Assembly (NCBI GenBank): GCA_959608625.1
Contig: CAUHQV010000032.1
Span: 1 to 23,841, forward strand
Direction of reading: 5' to 3'
Source: an uncultured Flavobacteriales bacterium
GTDB taxonomy: Bacteria; Bacteroidota; Bacteroidia; Flavobacteriales; UBA1820
Length of the DNA: 23,841 nt
The position numbers and the translations under genes are program-made. Shown here piece after piece: positions 15,484 to 22,361 of this stretch. Position 1 is the first letter of the stretch, and each line of letters begins with the position of its first letter. The notes beneath the pieces were generated by a model. That model saw only the letters and a list, made by a program, of their open reading frames with translations. It did not search any database and was not told the origin of the DNA.

Positions 15484-18400
15484 TTAGTTGAACATGTACT
15501 TCACACCGATCTGCATAGCCCAACGGGAAGCCGGATTGATGTATTCCTCGAAAGTCTTGGAAGGTATCTTGTTGTTCTTCTCGGGCATAGTGAATCCAGG
15601 GGTATAGTTGTTGGCGGCCGAAGGTTTCTCGGTCATCATCAGGAACTGGTACTGCTGGTTCCAGCCGGAAGGCGTAGAAGTGCGCACACCCCAGTTCTTG
15701 TTCAGCAGGTTGAGGAAGTTCGTGATATCGAGCGATACGCGGATCGTATTGCGTTTGCCCTTGGCCGTTTCGAGGAAGAAATCCTGCGCGAAATTCAAAT
15801 CGACCTGGTTGACGTAAGGAGCCTTTCCGCCATTGCGCTCGGCATATTCGCCTCTGCGGTGGCGCAGGTAAGGATCCTGCTCGATGAATTCGGTAATATC
15901 ATTCCATATGGCCATTGTCGAACGGTTATCCCCCGCTTGCGGAACGATACGGATTTCCTCCATATTCCGGGGCACGTAGATAAGGTCGTTCCAGGAGTAG
16001 CTGTCGTTATTTACGTCGCCGTTGTAGGTATAGGAGTAACGGAACGGCATATAACGCTGGTAAACCACACCGATGGACGTAGCCATACATTTGGCATACT
16101 CGATACGGTAAGCAGCCTGGATAAGGAACCGGTCGGGGAACGAGCCGGAAGCAAATCCGAGTTCTTCGGCATCCGGATCGATAGCCGGGCGGTATTTATA
16201 CGCGGAAGATGCCACGGAACCCGAGCCGTCGGTCACGTTTTTCGCTACGCCAAAGGTATAAGAACCGTTGAGGTAAAGACCTTTCAGGGGGCCGGTGATG
16301 AAGTCCTTCTGCAACTGAAGAGTGGTGTACATCGAGTACCCCTTGTTCGTATTGGTCATCAGGATTACGTCGTACGCCTCGCTGTTAAGCTGCTGCTTGA
16401 GCAGGTACGGACGCTTGTCCGGTCCCTGGAGGTTGGTCACCCAACTGCGGTCCGGGTTCGGATGATTGATATCGATGTGATAGATGCCATTGACATCCTT
16501 GTTATAGAGGAATTCTACGGTGGCGATCCAGCCTTTACCGAAACGGTAATCGACCGCAAAGTCGGTTTTCCATACCTGCGGGTATTTCAGGTCGGGATCG
16601 GTGATCGCGATGGAAGCCTTGGCAGGAGCCCCGCCTGCCGGTTTCGGAACGTTCACTTCGCCGCTGAAAGCGTATTTAGTTGTCACCTGGCCGAAGAGCA
16701 GGCCGTTGTTACCCGCCTGATTGCCGATCCATACATAAGGAGGAACACCGGCGAAAAGGCCCGAACCGCCTCGGATCTGAAGGGAATGGTCGCCCAGAAC
16801 GTCCCAGTTGAACCCTACACGGGGGGAAAGCATTACATTGGTGTTGGGCAATTTTGCCGTATCGATCGTACGCCCACCGCGGAATATCACCCCGTCGAAT
16901 ACCGGGTTGTGATCCAGCGTCGAAGTAAAGATAGGTATATCGGCGCGCAAACCGAGGGTCAGGTTGAAGTTAGGGGTAATAGTCCAACGATCCTGTACGT
17001 AGAAGCCCAGCGTCAATACGCTCGTCTTGGCATACGGGAAACCATCGCTGTCTGTGGCATTGTATATCTGTTTGTAGTAAGATGCCAATGTATTGGGACG
17101 ATCATCCGGATTCGACCCGTTGGCCACCCACTGCTTGTGGTTCAATACATCCTGATAAAAATCATTGATGCTGTCGTATTTGTACTGTCCGGCAAACGAA
17201 TTGGCAAAACCGTTCTTGAACGCACGGTAGTCGGACTGGGTACCGAATACGAGCTGGTGGTTGCCTACCGTCCACATAAAGTTGTCCTGGATCTGGAAAA
17301 TATCGGAATTCAACATATTGTTGTACGAGTTGGCCTCGGTGCCGAAAGTGGTCATTGCCGTCGATTTTCCTCCGGTGGCGTTCCCCTGTCCGATATTGAC
17401 TTCCGGGAAAAAACCTCCGTCCATATCGCGGTAATCGCGCAGGGCCGAATAGCCGATCTTCAGCGTATTGGACATATTGTTGTTAATGGTCGTATTCAGG
17501 TCGGCCATTACGATGTTGAAGTTGTTGTTCGCTCTGTAATAAGACGAAGAGAACGGAATAGCGTTTTGGTTAGGTCCGCGGCCTCCGGTCATAGCGCCCG
17601 AGGTGCTCGGATTGTTGGTTTTGAAGGATTTGAGGTAGAAATATTTCAAACTCAGCGTATTGCGGGAATTGATGTTCCAGTCCAAACGGGCGGTAATACG
17701 GTTCGCCTCTTCCGGGCTGTTCTTCACGTTGTACGATCCCGGATTATATCCGAAGTTCTCTTGGAGGAAATCGGAGAGTTCCTGAAGGGTCTTCTCATCT
17801 GCATAGGAATAGTTTCCTTCTACGGGAGTGTTTTTATCAGGACGCGGGCGGTAGTTCACCGGAGTGGACAAGCGGTCGAGTTCTCCGTTTATGTAGAAGA
17901 ACAATTTATTTTTGATGATAGGCCCACCGGCGCTGGCTCCATAAAAATTCTTTTGGAAGTCAGCCCGGTCGGCTTTATAATCGTTCTGGCGAAGGCCTTC
18001 CAGAGAAGGGCTCTTGGTGTACCAGTATGCGGATCCGATCCATTCGTTGGTCCCGGATTTTGTCACGGTATTGATACCGGCTCCTACGAACGCCCCGTTA
18101 CGTACGTCGTAAGGAGCGATCATAACCTGGATCTGGTCGATAGCTTCGAGAGAGATCGGCTGAAGGTCGCCGGCTCCCAGCTTATCGGAAAGGCCGTAAG
18201 AGTTGTTGAACGAAGCTCCGTCCACCGTTACGTTATTAAGTTTGTAGCTTGCACCTGCAAAACTGTTCCCGTTGGACATCGGAGTCAGACGGGTAAAATC
18301 TTCGATCGAACGGTTCATAGCCGGCATGCGGTCTATCTTGTCGCGGGTCACCACGGTCTGTGCACCCGTACGCCCGGCGCTGATCACCGGATTGCGCGTA

Positions 18401-18771
18401 CCCATTACGACTACTTCGCCCAACGTCTGGGAATCTTCCTGCATCACGACGTTGAAATTCCGTTCTTCACCGATCACCAGGTTGACACCCTCGATCTTTT
18501 CAGGGACAAAGCCCACGTAAGACACCTCTACCGTGTAGGGCCCCCCGATACGCATACCGTTTATCGTAAAACGGCCGTTAGCCTGAGTGGTCACTACATA
18601 CACCGTTCCCGAAGGAAGGTGCGTAGCCTTGATGGTAGCCCCGGGCAGAGTCTGCTTCTGCTGGTCGGTCACCAATCCGGTTATGCTCGCAGTAGTCACC
18701 TGTGCAGAGGCTGTGAGAGCCAGCCCGACAAAAGCGACTATAAACGCAAAACTTCTCAAGAATGTTTTCAT
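15484..18771 (-). CDS. Oar-like TonB-dependent outer-membrane receptor
   Basis: This 1095-residue protein should be an outer-membrane beta-barrel that imports a substrate with TonB energy. It begins with a signal peptide (MKTFLRSFAFIVAFVGLALT, cleavage likely after ASA or ASAQ, residue 22-24). Next is a carboxypeptidase-regulatory-like beta domain (about 25-105, with SITGLVTDQQKQTLPGATIK), common at the N-terminus of Bacteroidetes receptors. The plug domain (about 110-240) contains VVVMGTRNPVISAGRTGAQT and the family stretch LNNVTVDGASFNNSYGL. The rest is the barrel, ending RWAMQIGVKYMFN. No SusD-like partner gene lies beside it, so it is an orphan of the Oar/TonB type rather than a Sus pair, and its substrate cannot be read from the sequence. 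It contains no TTA, CTA or TCA codon, a sign of strong codon selection and possibly high expression. Confidence 0.94.
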   Translation of the reverse strand: MKTFLRSFAFIVAFVGLALTASAQVTTASITGLVTDQQKQTLPGATIKATHLPSGTVYVVTTQANGRFTINGMRIGGPYTVEVSYVGFVPEKIEGVNLVIGEERNFNVVMQEDSQTLGEVVVMGTRNPVISAGRTGAQTVVTRDKIDRMPAMNRSIEDFTRLTPMSNGNSFAGASYKLNNVTVDGASFNNSYGLSDKLGAGDLQPISLEAIDQIQVMIAPYDVRNGAFVGAGINTVTKSGTNEWIGSAYWYTKSPSLEGLRQNDYKADRADFQKNFYGASAGGPIIKNKLFFYINGELDRLSTPVNYRPRPDKNTPVEGNYSYADEKTLQELSDFLQENFGYNPGSYNVKNSPEEANRITARLDWNINSRNTLSLKYFYLKSFKTNNPSTSGAMTGGRGPNQNAIPFSSSYYRANNNFNIVMADLNTTINNNMSNTLKIGYSALRDYRDMDGGFFPEVNIGQGNATGGKSTAMTTFGTEANSYNNMLNSDIFQIQDNFMWTVGNHQLVFGTQSDYRAFKNGFANSFAGQYKYDSINDFYQDVLNHKQWVANGSNPDDRPNTLASYYKQIYNATDSDGFPYAKTSVLTLGFYVQDRWTITPNFNLTLGLRADIPIFTSTLDHNPVFDGVIFRGGRTIDTAKLPNTNVMLSPRVGFNWDVLGDHSLQIRGGSGLFAGVPPYVWIGNQAGNNGLLFGQVTTKYAFSGEVNVPKPAGGAPAKASIAITDPDLKYPQVWKTDFAVDYRFGKGWIATVEFLYNKDVNGIYHIDINHPNPDRSWVTNLQGPDKRPYLLKQQLNSEAYDVILMTNTNKGYSMYTTLQLQKDFITGPLKGLYLNGSYTFGVAKNVTDGSGSVASSAYKYRPAIDPDAEELGFASGSFPDRFLIQAAYRIEYAKCMATSIGVVYQRYMPFRYSYTYNGDVNNDSYSWNDLIYVPRNMEEIRIVPQAGDNRSTMAIWNDITEFIEQDPYLRHRRGEYAERNGGKAPYVNQVDLNFAQDFFLETAKGKRNTIRVSLDITNFLNLLNKNWGVRTSTPSGWNQQYQFLMMTEKPSAANNYTPGFTMPEKNNKIPSKTFEEYINPASRWAMQIGVKYMFN

Positions 18772-18821
18772 AAAGTTAATGGATTTATTACTGTTTATGA
18801 CTTATTTCCGTTTGTCCGCCG

Positions 18822-18829
18822 CAAAGGTA
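18822..18829 (-). promoter_or_regulatory. -7 element of the TonB-dependent receptor gene
   Basis: TACCTTTG on the minus strand fits TAnnTTTG and lies 50 bp before the ATG. The -33 position has only TTTC-like sequence, so the promoter may need an activator. Confidence 0.6.
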
Positions 18830-18909
18830 TCGGAAGGCTTTTGCCGGAAAGTATCCCTTCTTTTACCATAACGTTAAATAAAAAGCTCGTCGCGTCAAAC
18901 TGCCTGTTC

Positions 18910-18939
18910 CAGAACATTAGATTCATTTTCAGAACATTA
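18910..18939. repeat. Two 10-bp direct repeats, 20 bp apart, upstream of the receptor promoter
   Basis: CAGAACATTA occurs at 18910-18919 and again at 18930-18939 (TAATGTTCTG on the minus strand). The start-to-start distance is 20 bp, about two helical turns, so both copies face the same side of the DNA. They lie roughly 90-125 bp upstream of the predicted receptor start site, a typical place for a transcription activator. Confidence 0.6.
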
Positions 18940-18994
18940 TCATTAAAATGGCGGTTTACCTTCTCCATTGTCCGGCACTGCAAATTTAGTATAT

Positions 18995-19014
18995 TTAACA
19001 AATATTTTTGTTAA
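18995..19014. repeat. 8-bp inverted repeat, possible operator
   Basis: TTAACAAA (18995-19002) and TTTGTTAA (19007-19014) are perfect inverted copies with a 4-base spacer (TATT). The site lies about 50 bp upstream of the kbl -33 element and next to the second minus-strand -7-like motif. It could bind a dimeric regulator; the AT-rich context makes chance possible. Confidence 0.4.
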
Positions 19015-19062
19015 CCGCCCATTTTTTATTCCAAATCTTTGATTTTTATTTTATAACCTTCT

Positions 19063-19096
19063 TTTGGAGACGTATACTGCCGTTTTCGTACATTTG
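19063..19096 (+). promoter_or_regulatory. Promoter of kbl
   Basis: TTTG (19063-19066) and TACATTTG (19089-19096) are 22 bases apart, matching the Bacteroidetes -33/-7 pattern. The start site is expected near 19103, about 35 bases before the ATG. Confidence 0.7.
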
Positions 19097-19138
19097 AGGT
19101 ATAAAAAATAGGAACCCCTTAAACAAATACGGGAAATC

Positions 19139-20335
19139 ATGTATGGAAAACTCAAAAATCACCTACAGCAGGAGCTGGAGGGGATAAAAAAAGCCGGCCT
19201 GTTCAAGAACGAGCGTATCATCGCATCCCCCCAGGGAGCGGAGATTACCTTGGCCGGCGGGCAAAAGGTCGTCAATTTCTGCGCCAACAACTATCTGGGG
19301 CTGGCGGATAATCCCGAACTGATCGAAGCGGCCAAGAAAGCGATGGACTCCCGGGGATATGGGATGTCCTCCGTCCGCTTTATCTGCGGCACGCAGGATA
19401 TCCACAAAACGCTCGAAAAAAAGATATCGGAATTTTACGGGACGGAAGATACGATCCTTTACGCCGCCTGTTTCGATGCCAACGGCGGGGTATTCGAACC
19501 GCTATTCGACGAGAACGACGCAATCATCTCGGATGCACTGAACCACGCTTCCATCATCGACGGGGTGCGCCTATGCAAGGCAGCGCGGTACAGGTATGCG
19601 AACAACGATATGGGCGATTTGGAAAAACAGTTGCAGGATGCCGCAAAAGCCGGACATCGCTTTAAAATCGTGGTAACCGACGGGGTCTTTTCGATGGACG
19701 GGGTGGTGGCCAACCTGAAATCCGTTTGTGACCTGGCCGAAAAATACGATGCATTGGTCATGGTAGACGAATCGCATGCCGCCGGATTTATCGGTAAGAC
19801 GGGCCGGGGGACGATAGAGCACTGCGGGGTGGAAGGCCGGGTGGATATCGTAACCGGAACCCTGGGCAAAGCGCTCGGTGGGGCAATGGGCGGATATACT
19901 ACCGGCCCGAAAGAGATCATCGAGATGCTCCGCCAACGTTCCCGCCCTTACCTGTTTTCCAATTCGCTCTGCCCGTCCATTGTGGGGGCAGCCACCAAAG
20001 CGTTCGAGATGGTGATGCGGGATACGACCCTGCGCGACCGGACGGAAGCTAACACGCGTCGTTTCAAGGAGGGTATCCGGAAAGCCGGACTGGACGTCAA
20101 ACAGGGGGATTCGAGTATTATCCCGGTGATGCTGTACGATGCGCCGCTAGCCCAGAAAATGGCCGAGCGCCTGCTCGAAGAGGGCATTTACGTGACGGGG
20201 TTTTTCTACCCGGTAGTTCCCAAGGGACAGGCGCGCATCCGGGTGCAAATCTCGGCCGCCCATACCCCGGAGCAAATAGACCGTGCGGTAGCGGCCTTTG
20301 CCAAAGTAGCGCGGGAGTTAGGCGCCGTCAAATAA
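19139..20335 (+). CDS. kbl: Glycine C-acetyltransferase (2-amino-3-ketobutyrate CoA ligase)
   Basis: Kbl converts 2-amino-3-ketobutyrate and CoA to glycine and acetyl-CoA, the second step of threonine breakdown by the threonine dehydrogenase route. It is a cytosolic PLP enzyme of the alpha-oxoamine synthase family. The 398 residues equal the length of E. coli Kbl and align nearly end to end by eye. Shared blocks include VNFCANNYLGLA, SVRFICGTQDIHK, ISDALNHASIIDGVRLCKA and TDGVFSMDGVVANL. The PLP lysine is in TGTLGKALGGAMGG (about Lys244), and YVTGFFYPVVPKGQARIR is near the end. Serine palmitoyltransferases of Bacteroidetes belong to the same family and are sometimes mislabelled, but the very close match to E. 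coli Kbl favours Kbl. No threonine dehydrogenase gene is in the window. Confidence 0.93.
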   Translation: MYGKLKNHLQQELEGIKKAGLFKNERIIASPQGAEITLAGGQKVVNFCANNYLGLADNPELIEAAKKAMDSRGYGMSSVRFICGTQDIHKTLEKKISEFYGTEDTILYAACFDANGGVFEPLFDENDAIISDALNHASIIDGVRLCKAARYRYANNDMGDLEKQLQDAAKAGHRFKIVVTDGVFSMDGVVANLKSVCDLAEKYDALVMVDESHAAGFIGKTGRGTIEHCGVEGRVDIVTGTLGKALGGAMGGYTTGPKEIIEMLRQRSRPYLFSNSLCPSIVGAATKAFEMVMRDTTLRDRTEANTRRFKEGIRKAGLDVKQGDSSIIPVMLYDAPLAQKMAERLLEEGIYVTGFFYPVVPKGQARIRVQISAAHTPEQIDRAVAAFAKVARELGAVK

Positions 20336-20373
20336 TATCCGGACAAGAGTCGTAAACTAAATAAATCAAAGAC

Positions 20374-20820
20374 ATGAAAAATATCTGTTTATTAGGCTGC
20401 AGCATGCTTTTGCTGCTGCTTTCCGCCTGCAAAGGAAATGGGAACACCCAAACACTTGCAACCACCATGACGGGCGGCGACCGGGACGAACACGGTTGCA
20501 TCGGCTCGGCCGGCTATTTGTGGAGCCAGGCGTTGGAGCGCTGCATCCGCCCGTTCGAGGATGGGATCAAACTGCTGCCCACGGAAAAACAGGAAGGGCA
20601 ATCGGCCGTGTATGCCGCTTTCGCCGTTTTCCCGGCGGATTCGCTGCACGCGGAACTTTTCCTGCCCAGAGAAGGAAATGTAATGCTGGAACGCCGGGGC
20701 CTCCCTTCGGGCGGCTATGCCTGGAACCAGGAAGACGACGATACGTATAACCTGAGAAAGGATTCCACCGGAACGTGGATCGTCGAACGTCGCGCGAAAA
20801 TCCTTTTCCGGCAAGAATAA
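20374..20820 (+). CDS. Small lipoprotein with a two-cysteine SAGYxWS motif
   Basis: This 148-residue protein starts with a lipoprotein signal peptide whose lipobox LSAC ends at Cys19, so the mature protein should be lipid-anchored in the envelope. After a short linker comes HGCIGSAGYLWSQALERCIR, with Cys42 and Cys57 bracketing a motif I recall from other Bacteroidetes proteins of unknown function. The rest (about 62-148) looks like a small beta-rich domain with alternating hydrophobic residues, for example AVYAAFAVFPADSLHAELFL. It begins 38 bp after kbl on the same strand with no TAnnTTTG between them, so it may be co-transcribed, though a functional link to threonine breakdown is not evident. 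The function is unknown. Confidence 0.85.
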   Translation: MKNICLLGCSMLLLLLSACKGNGNTQTLATTMTGGDRDEHGCIGSAGYLWSQALERCIRPFEDGIKLLPTEKQEGQSAVYAAFAVFPADSLHAELFLPREGNVMLERRGLPSGGYAWNQEDDDTYNLRKDSTGTWIVERRAKILFRQE

Positions 20821-20829
20821 ATATAACTC

Positions 20830-20879
20830 CTGTAAACCGCGAAGCGGGGCCCTTTTGGGCCCCGCTTCGCGGTTTACAG
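20830..20879. terminator. Perfect 23-bp hairpin between convergent genes
   Basis: Positions 20830-20852 and 20857-20879 are exact inverted copies with a TTTT loop. The stem is very GC-rich at the top (GCGGGGCCC). It lies between the lipoprotein gene (plus) and the YeiH-family gene (minus), starting 9 bp after each stop codon. Its position suits a two-way terminator, but neither side has a clear T run, which is unusual. Confidence 0.7.
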
Positions 20880-20888
20880 CCGGTCGGA

Positions 20889-22148
20889 TCAGTCCCCTGC
20901 CACCAGGCCGAACAATACGTAGGCCACTACCAGAGTCAATACGATATTGAACAACTGGGCGACGGAAAAAGCGATCATCGGTTTTTTGTTCTCCTGAGAG
21001 AATAGCTGCTTGAAATTCGTTTCCAGCCCTATGCTCACGAAAGCGATGGCGAAAAGCGCCTCCCGGAAATTCTTATTGGCCGCGCTGCCTATTTCTTTGG
21101 CCGTACCCGCATCGAAACAGGTACTAAAAACGATAGACACGACCACAAAACCGAGCACGAATTTCGGGAATCGCTGCCAAAGCACGGAAGCCGTGGGCTT
21201 TTCCTCGCGCTGGGTGCCTTTATACGACCAGTAAATGGATATCAGGAACGCTGCCAATCCCAGCAGGACGTTCTGGGACGATTTGATAATCACACTGTAC
21301 TTTTCCGCCGTTTCGCCGAGGAATTTTCCCGAAGCCACCACAGCGCCCGTCGTATCGATCGTCCCGCCAAGCCAGGCACCTGCTACTTCCTGCGAAAGAC
21401 CCATCTTAGTGGCCAGCCAAGGCATGATGTACATCATAGGAATGGCCATCACCAGTACCAGGGATATCACGTAGGATAGTTTTTTATTGTCTCCTTTAAT
21501 AGCCCCGCAGGTAGCGATAGCAGCCGATACGCCGCAGATAGACACCGCGCTGGCCAGCATGGTGGACATTTCCCGGTCCACTTTCATCTTCCGGGCGATC
21601 CAGAAGGCGAAATACCATACGCTGAACACCACCACCAACGATTGGAGGATGCCAAAGAACCCTGCCTTAAGTATTTCAGAGAATATCACCGACGATCCGA
21701 GTACCACCAGGCCGGTTTTAATGAAGAACTCACTCTGCATGGCCGGCCGGAGCCATTGCGGGATTCCGATAAAATTGCTGATGATAAGCCCGATGGCTAC
21801 CGAGAAAAGCACCGACTCCAGTCCGAGCGTCTTGACGGCAGGAATACGGGTGATATACATAGCCGATGCCGCGATAACGAATATCACAGCGAACGAAGGG
21901 AACAAATGCTTCGTGTCGCGTTTCATGAACCGGAATCCGACAAACGTAAGCACATACAGGAACACGAACATATAGAGCAGTTGGGCAACGTCGTTCACCG
22001 AAGAAAGCGATGCGGGAAGCACCGGCATCAGGTTGAGGTTTCCGGTCACCCCCAGGGCGATGGCAAACAGCATGATGATTCCGCCAAGCAGGACAGTAGT
22101 CCAGTCTTCGTTGCGCAAAGCATGTATCAGGGATTTGTTTTCCTTCAT
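20889..22148 (-). CDS. YeiH-family membrane transporter (putative sulfate exporter family)
   Basis: This 419-residue protein has about ten or eleven hydrophobic segments and should lie in the inner membrane. It carries the conserved blocks of the YeiH / UPF0324 family: FIKTGLVVLGSSVIFSEILK, then REMSTMLASAVSICGVSAAI and GAWLGGTIDTTGAVVASGKF. The family is often named putative sulfate exporter, but the substrate is not firmly known. The region around MKRDTKHLFPS (about 74-84) is a cytosolic loop. It stands alone: the upstream PFOR gene ends in a terminator and this gene has its own -7 motif. It converges on kbl and the lipoprotein gene. The family is clear; the substrate is not. Confidence 0.9.
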   Translation of the reverse strand: MKENKSLIHALRNEDWTTVLLGGIIMLFAIALGVTGNLNLMPVLPASLSSVNDVAQLLYMFVFLYVLTFVGFRFMKRDTKHLFPSFAVIFVIAASAMYITRIPAVKTLGLESVLFSVAIGLIISNFIGIPQWLRPAMQSEFFIKTGLVVLGSSVIFSEILKAGFFGILQSLVVVFSVWYFAFWIARKMKVDREMSTMLASAVSICGVSAAIATCGAIKGDNKKLSYVISLVLVMAIPMMYIMPWLATKMGLSQEVAGAWLGGTIDTTGAVVASGKFLGETAEKYSVIIKSSQNVLLGLAAFLISIYWSYKGTQREEKPTASVLWQRFPKFVLGFVVVSIVFSTCFDAGTAKEIGSAANKNFREALFAIAFVSIGLETNFKQLFSQENKKPMIAFSVAQLFNIVLTLVVAYVLFGLVAGD

Positions 22149-22162
22149 TTCAAATTACTTTT

Positions 22163-22210
22163 AGTTATAACAGATAACTTTTAATTATGGATTAGAGAAA
22201 GGCAAATGTA
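22163..22210 (-). promoter_or_regulatory. Promoter region of the YeiH-family gene with a small inverted repeat
   Basis: TACATTTG on the minus strand (22203-22210) fits TAnnTTTG and lies 55 bp before the ATG; the -33 partner is unclear. Between it and the start codon, AGTTAT (22163-22168) and ATAACT (22174-22179) form a 6-bp inverted repeat with a 5-base spacer in the leader, a possible repressor site. Confidence 0.5.
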
Positions 22211-22296
22211 CGGTATTTTCCCAAAATCGGAAACTCGTTTTTCGAAAATAGGTTCCTTTTCTTGGGCAAGCCATCCTGAACGGCTTCTGAGTGCAC

Positions 22297-22329
22297 AAAA
22301 AAACCCTCCGCTTTTGGCGGAGGGTTTTT
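22297..22329 (-). terminator. Two-way terminator after the PFOR gene
   Basis: A perfect 13-bp stem (22299-22311 with 22317-22329, CCCTCCGC core) with loop TTTTG is flanked by A on the left and T on the right, so either strand yields a hairpin followed by T. It lies about 33 bp past the PFOR stop codon and before the YeiH-family promoter. Confidence 0.9.
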
Positions 22330-22361
22330 AGGAATGGCTGAAAAGCCGTATTTATCTATGA

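Larger units (their letters stand above)
18772..19138. other. Divergent intergenic region between the receptor gene and kbl
   Basis: The 367-bp gap holds promoters for both genes: TACCTTTG (minus, 18822-18829) for the receptor, and TTTG/TACATTTG (plus, 19063-19096) for kbl. A second minus-strand TAAATTTG (18981-18988) may be another start. It also contains a pair of 10-bp direct repeats (18910-18939) and an 8-bp inverted repeat (18995-19014), described separately. I see no credible gene; a 68-codon minus-strand frame here runs through promoter elements and has no ribosome-binding site I trust. Confidence 0.7.

Noticed and set aside
18795..19001. 68-codon open frame on the minus strand upstream of the receptor
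   Set aside because: It overlaps the receptor promoter and the direct repeats, and has no ribosome-binding site or recognisable features.
15010..19014. 1334-codon open frame on the plus strand
   Set aside because: It lies opposite gltX and the TonB-dependent receptor in codon register; its openness follows from the absence of TTA, CTA and TCA codons in those genes. The protein is unlike any family and covers promoters and terminators.
19139..20335. Serine palmitoyltransferase as an alternative for Kbl
   Set aside because: The two families are related and confused in Bacteroidetes, but the match to E. coli Kbl is nearly end to end with identical length and motifs.
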